DNA of 64,000 nucleotides from Arthrobacter sp. StoSoilB22 (lineage in GTDB: Bacteria > Actinomycetota > Actinomycetes > Actinomycetales > Micrococcaceae). Within the stretch, counting starts at the first letter, position 1. Each line of letters starts with the position of its first letter. The position numbers were made by a program, and so were the translations under genes. Positions 60,726 to 64,000 of the stretch are shown here, one piece after another. The DNA lies in contig NZ_AP024652.1 in assembly GCF_019977315.1 (NCBI RefSeq), forward strand, positions 682,001 to 746,000, written 5' to 3'. The notes below the pieces were generated by a model that worked only from the letters and a program-made list of their open reading frames with translations, did not search any database and was not told where the DNA came from.

Positions 60726-61658
60726 TCATCTCCTGAGCGCTTTCAGAACACGCGCTTTGAACTCCTGCTCCTGAAACAGGTCCTTCCATTCCACCCGGAT
60801 GAAGAACCAGCCGTCCTCTACCAAGGCCTTCTCCCGGCGTCGTTCCTCAAAGATCACCCGGTCAGTGCGGGCGTACTTGAAGTACTTGACCTCCCCGTCG
60901 AATTCAAGGGCCACCTTCTCTTTCTTCCATGCGAAGTCCATCCGGTGCCGACCAACCCGACTTTGCACTTCCACTTGCGCCGTGGGCATGGGCAATTTGA
61001 GGCGGGCGAGTAGTTCCCTGCACAGAGTTTCGCCAGGAGATTCGGAACTGGGGTCAGCATTGGCCAGGCATCTCTGCAAGGTACGGCAGCCTCGTCGTCC
61101 GGAGAAAGTACTTGAGTGGGCTTGCATGAGCTGCTTGTCCGCTCCGAGCCGCAGCCCGTGATCCATGATGATCAACGCTTGCCGGTAATTCAGAGTCTTG
61201 GCACAGTCCAGAACAGTCCGCTCAAGGTCGGTGACCCGGAGGAACTCCACAGTGGTGATCTGGGAAGGCGGCAACCGTAGTTTGTGCCCGCGAACATCTT
61301 TGCCGAGGCGCTCACTGGATGGGTTGGTGGGAAGTGTGACGTGGATGGTTTGATCCACGTTCCACAGAAAAAGTCCGTGCAGCCTCGCCGCCGACGTGTG
61401 GCTATAAACGTAGCCGTCGGTGGACGTGGTGAGGGTTCCGTGTGCATGTGCGTGGATCAGTAGCTTGCCGCGGACGTCATCCGGCTGATTTGCCCATGCC
61501 GCGCGGCGTATATAACAGCCGTGGCGCACTCGGATGAGGTCACCCTGGCGGACCAGCGTGCCGATTGCCCGTGAACTGAGTCCCAGTTCATTGAGCTGCC
61601 TGATGCGCCAAAGGGCTCCAAGTTGGGGGAGGGTAGCAGTTGGTTTCTGACTCATCAC
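60726..61658 (-). CDS. AbiEi-like HTH plus DUF559/Vsr-type nuclease domain protein
   Basis: A 310-residue protein. Residues about 14-60 resemble the AbiEi antitoxin N-terminal wHTH (LNELGLSSRAIGTLVRQGDL, RVRHGCYIRRAAW). The C-terminal quarter resembles the DUF559 very-short-patch-repair-like fold (RVGRHRMDFAWKKEKVALEF, DRVIFEERRREKALVEDGW). Such orphans are common in actinobacteria with unknown role, and no AbiEii partner lies nearby. The gene sits between the queuosine transporter and tgt. Confidence 0.78.
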   Translation of the reverse strand: MMSQKPTATLPQLGALWRIRQLNELGLSSRAIGTLVRQGDLIRVRHGCYIRRAAWANQPDDVRGKLLIHAHAHGTLTTSTDGYVYSHTSAARLHGLFLWNVDQTIHVTLPTNPSSERLGKDVRGHKLRLPPSQITTVEFLRVTDLERTVLDCAKTLNYRQALIIMDHGLRLGADKQLMQAHSSTFSGRRGCRTLQRCLANADPSSESPGETLCRELLARLKLPMPTAQVEVQSRVGRHRMDFAWKKEKVALEFDGEVKYFKYARTDRVIFEERRREKALVEDGWFFIRVEWKDLFQEQEFKARVLKALRR

Positions 61659-61760
61659 CCCAGCCTTAGGCAGGCTGGACGCCGAAAGTAGCCCCCGCCG
61701 TCGTTATGTGGACAACGGCCGAGTTCGCCGGACCTGTGCCCGGCCGCGGGAGTTGTGCAG

Positions 61761-61784
61761 GTTCGCCGGGCATGCCCGGCGAAC
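61761..61784. terminator. Perfect 24-bp palindrome downstream of tgt
   Basis: Arms GTTCGCCGGG and CCCGGCGAAC around CATG are perfectly complementary. It lies 29 bp after the tgt stop in the transcription direction and is probably its terminator. Another GTTCGCCGG copy is at 61723-61731. The rest of 61659-61812 shows nothing further. Confidence 0.72.
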
Positions 61785-61812
61785 GTACACGGCTCCGGCG
61801 ATCTCGGCGCGA

Positions 61813-63881
<2,069 letters not shown>

Positions 63882-63941
63882 GGCCCCGAATCTACCGTCG
63901 TTGGCGCCCACATAACAGGTCTTGACAGCCCCCAATGACAG

Positions 63942-64000
63942 TTAGGCGCGGACCGATTCCAGTTCGTTGCCGATCCGCCGGGCCAGCTCTTCCTCGCCGA
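63942..64000 (-). CDS. C-terminal end of an unidentified protein (cut by window edge)
   Basis: The last 18 residues (GEEELARRIGNELESVRA) and stop TAA at 63942-63944 of a minus-strand frame running off the right edge. Too short to identify. The next gene on this strand starts 61 bp further on in the transcription direction. Confidence 0.4.
   Translation of the reverse strand, partial: GEEELARRIGNELESVRA

Overview
The window is about 64 kb of high-GC actinobacterial chromosome. Gene content and protein style point to the Arthrobacter/Paenarthrobacter group: paired GH91 inulin enzymes, a RamB-type regulator beside isocitrate lyase, sugar ABC importers without their own ATPase, actinobacterial LytR_C and Stealth-like proteins, and frequent GTG/TTG starts. 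Genes are dense, and many overlap by ATGA or GTGA. I see no rRNA, tRNA, CRISPR array, insertion sequence or prophage.

Layout. 1-3.1 kb: end of a Stealth-like gene, a HAD hydrolase, a LytR_C membrane protein and a TetR regulator. 3.1-6.2 kb: a LacI-controlled oxidoreductase/isomerase pair with two identical operators. 6.3-12.3 kb: a LacI regulator, an ABC importer and a GH51 alpha-L-arabinofuranosidase, an arabino-oligosaccharide uptake and cleavage locus. 12.4-17 kb: FrnE-like DsbA protein, GT4 glycosyltransferase, glycogen-debranching-type glucosidase and a GNAT protein. 17-27 kb: an inulin / difructose-anhydride (DFA) locus. A Tat-exported GH91 inulin fructotransferase lies divergent from a leftward operon coding for an ABC importer, a LacI regulator, a GH32 beta-fructosidase, a PfkB fructokinase and a second, cytoplasmic GH91 protein. 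27-33 kb: TctCBA tricarboxylate transporter, universal stress protein and a CitA/DcuS-type two-component system. 33-35.4 kb: a broken Phd/RelE module and an apparently intact RHH/Doc module on either side of a flavin-dependent monooxygenase. 35.4-42.4 kb: six-gene operon (three Gfo/Idh/MocA oxidoreductases, two TIM-barrel isomerase-like proteins, one UPF0303 protein) divergent from a ROK regulator. 42.5-48.7 kb: CynX-type exporter and the glyoxylate shunt (aceB, aceA, ramB-like). 49-64 kb: TetR/cytochrome b pair, ThiD, TAXI binding protein with a two-component system, MHS-family transporter, methyltransferase-like membrane protein, TetR-controlled epimerase, queuosine precursor transporter and tgt.

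The inulin locus reads as one pathway. The exported enzyme would turn inulin into a difructose anhydride, the importer takes it up, the cytoplasmic GH91 protein would open it to inulobiose, GH32 splits that to fructose, and PfkB phosphorylates it. Matching 20-bp LacI-type operators sit just downstream of the -10 box of both divergent promoters. The cytoplasmic GH91 protein has Asn where the exported one has the presumed catalytic Asp. This locus, the Gfo/Idh/TIM-barrel operon (possible anhydro- or 3-keto-sugar catabolism), the orphan TAXI/two-component unit, and an intergenic repeat that recurs in pairs with exactly 32-bp period at three loci are the most interesting parts of the window.
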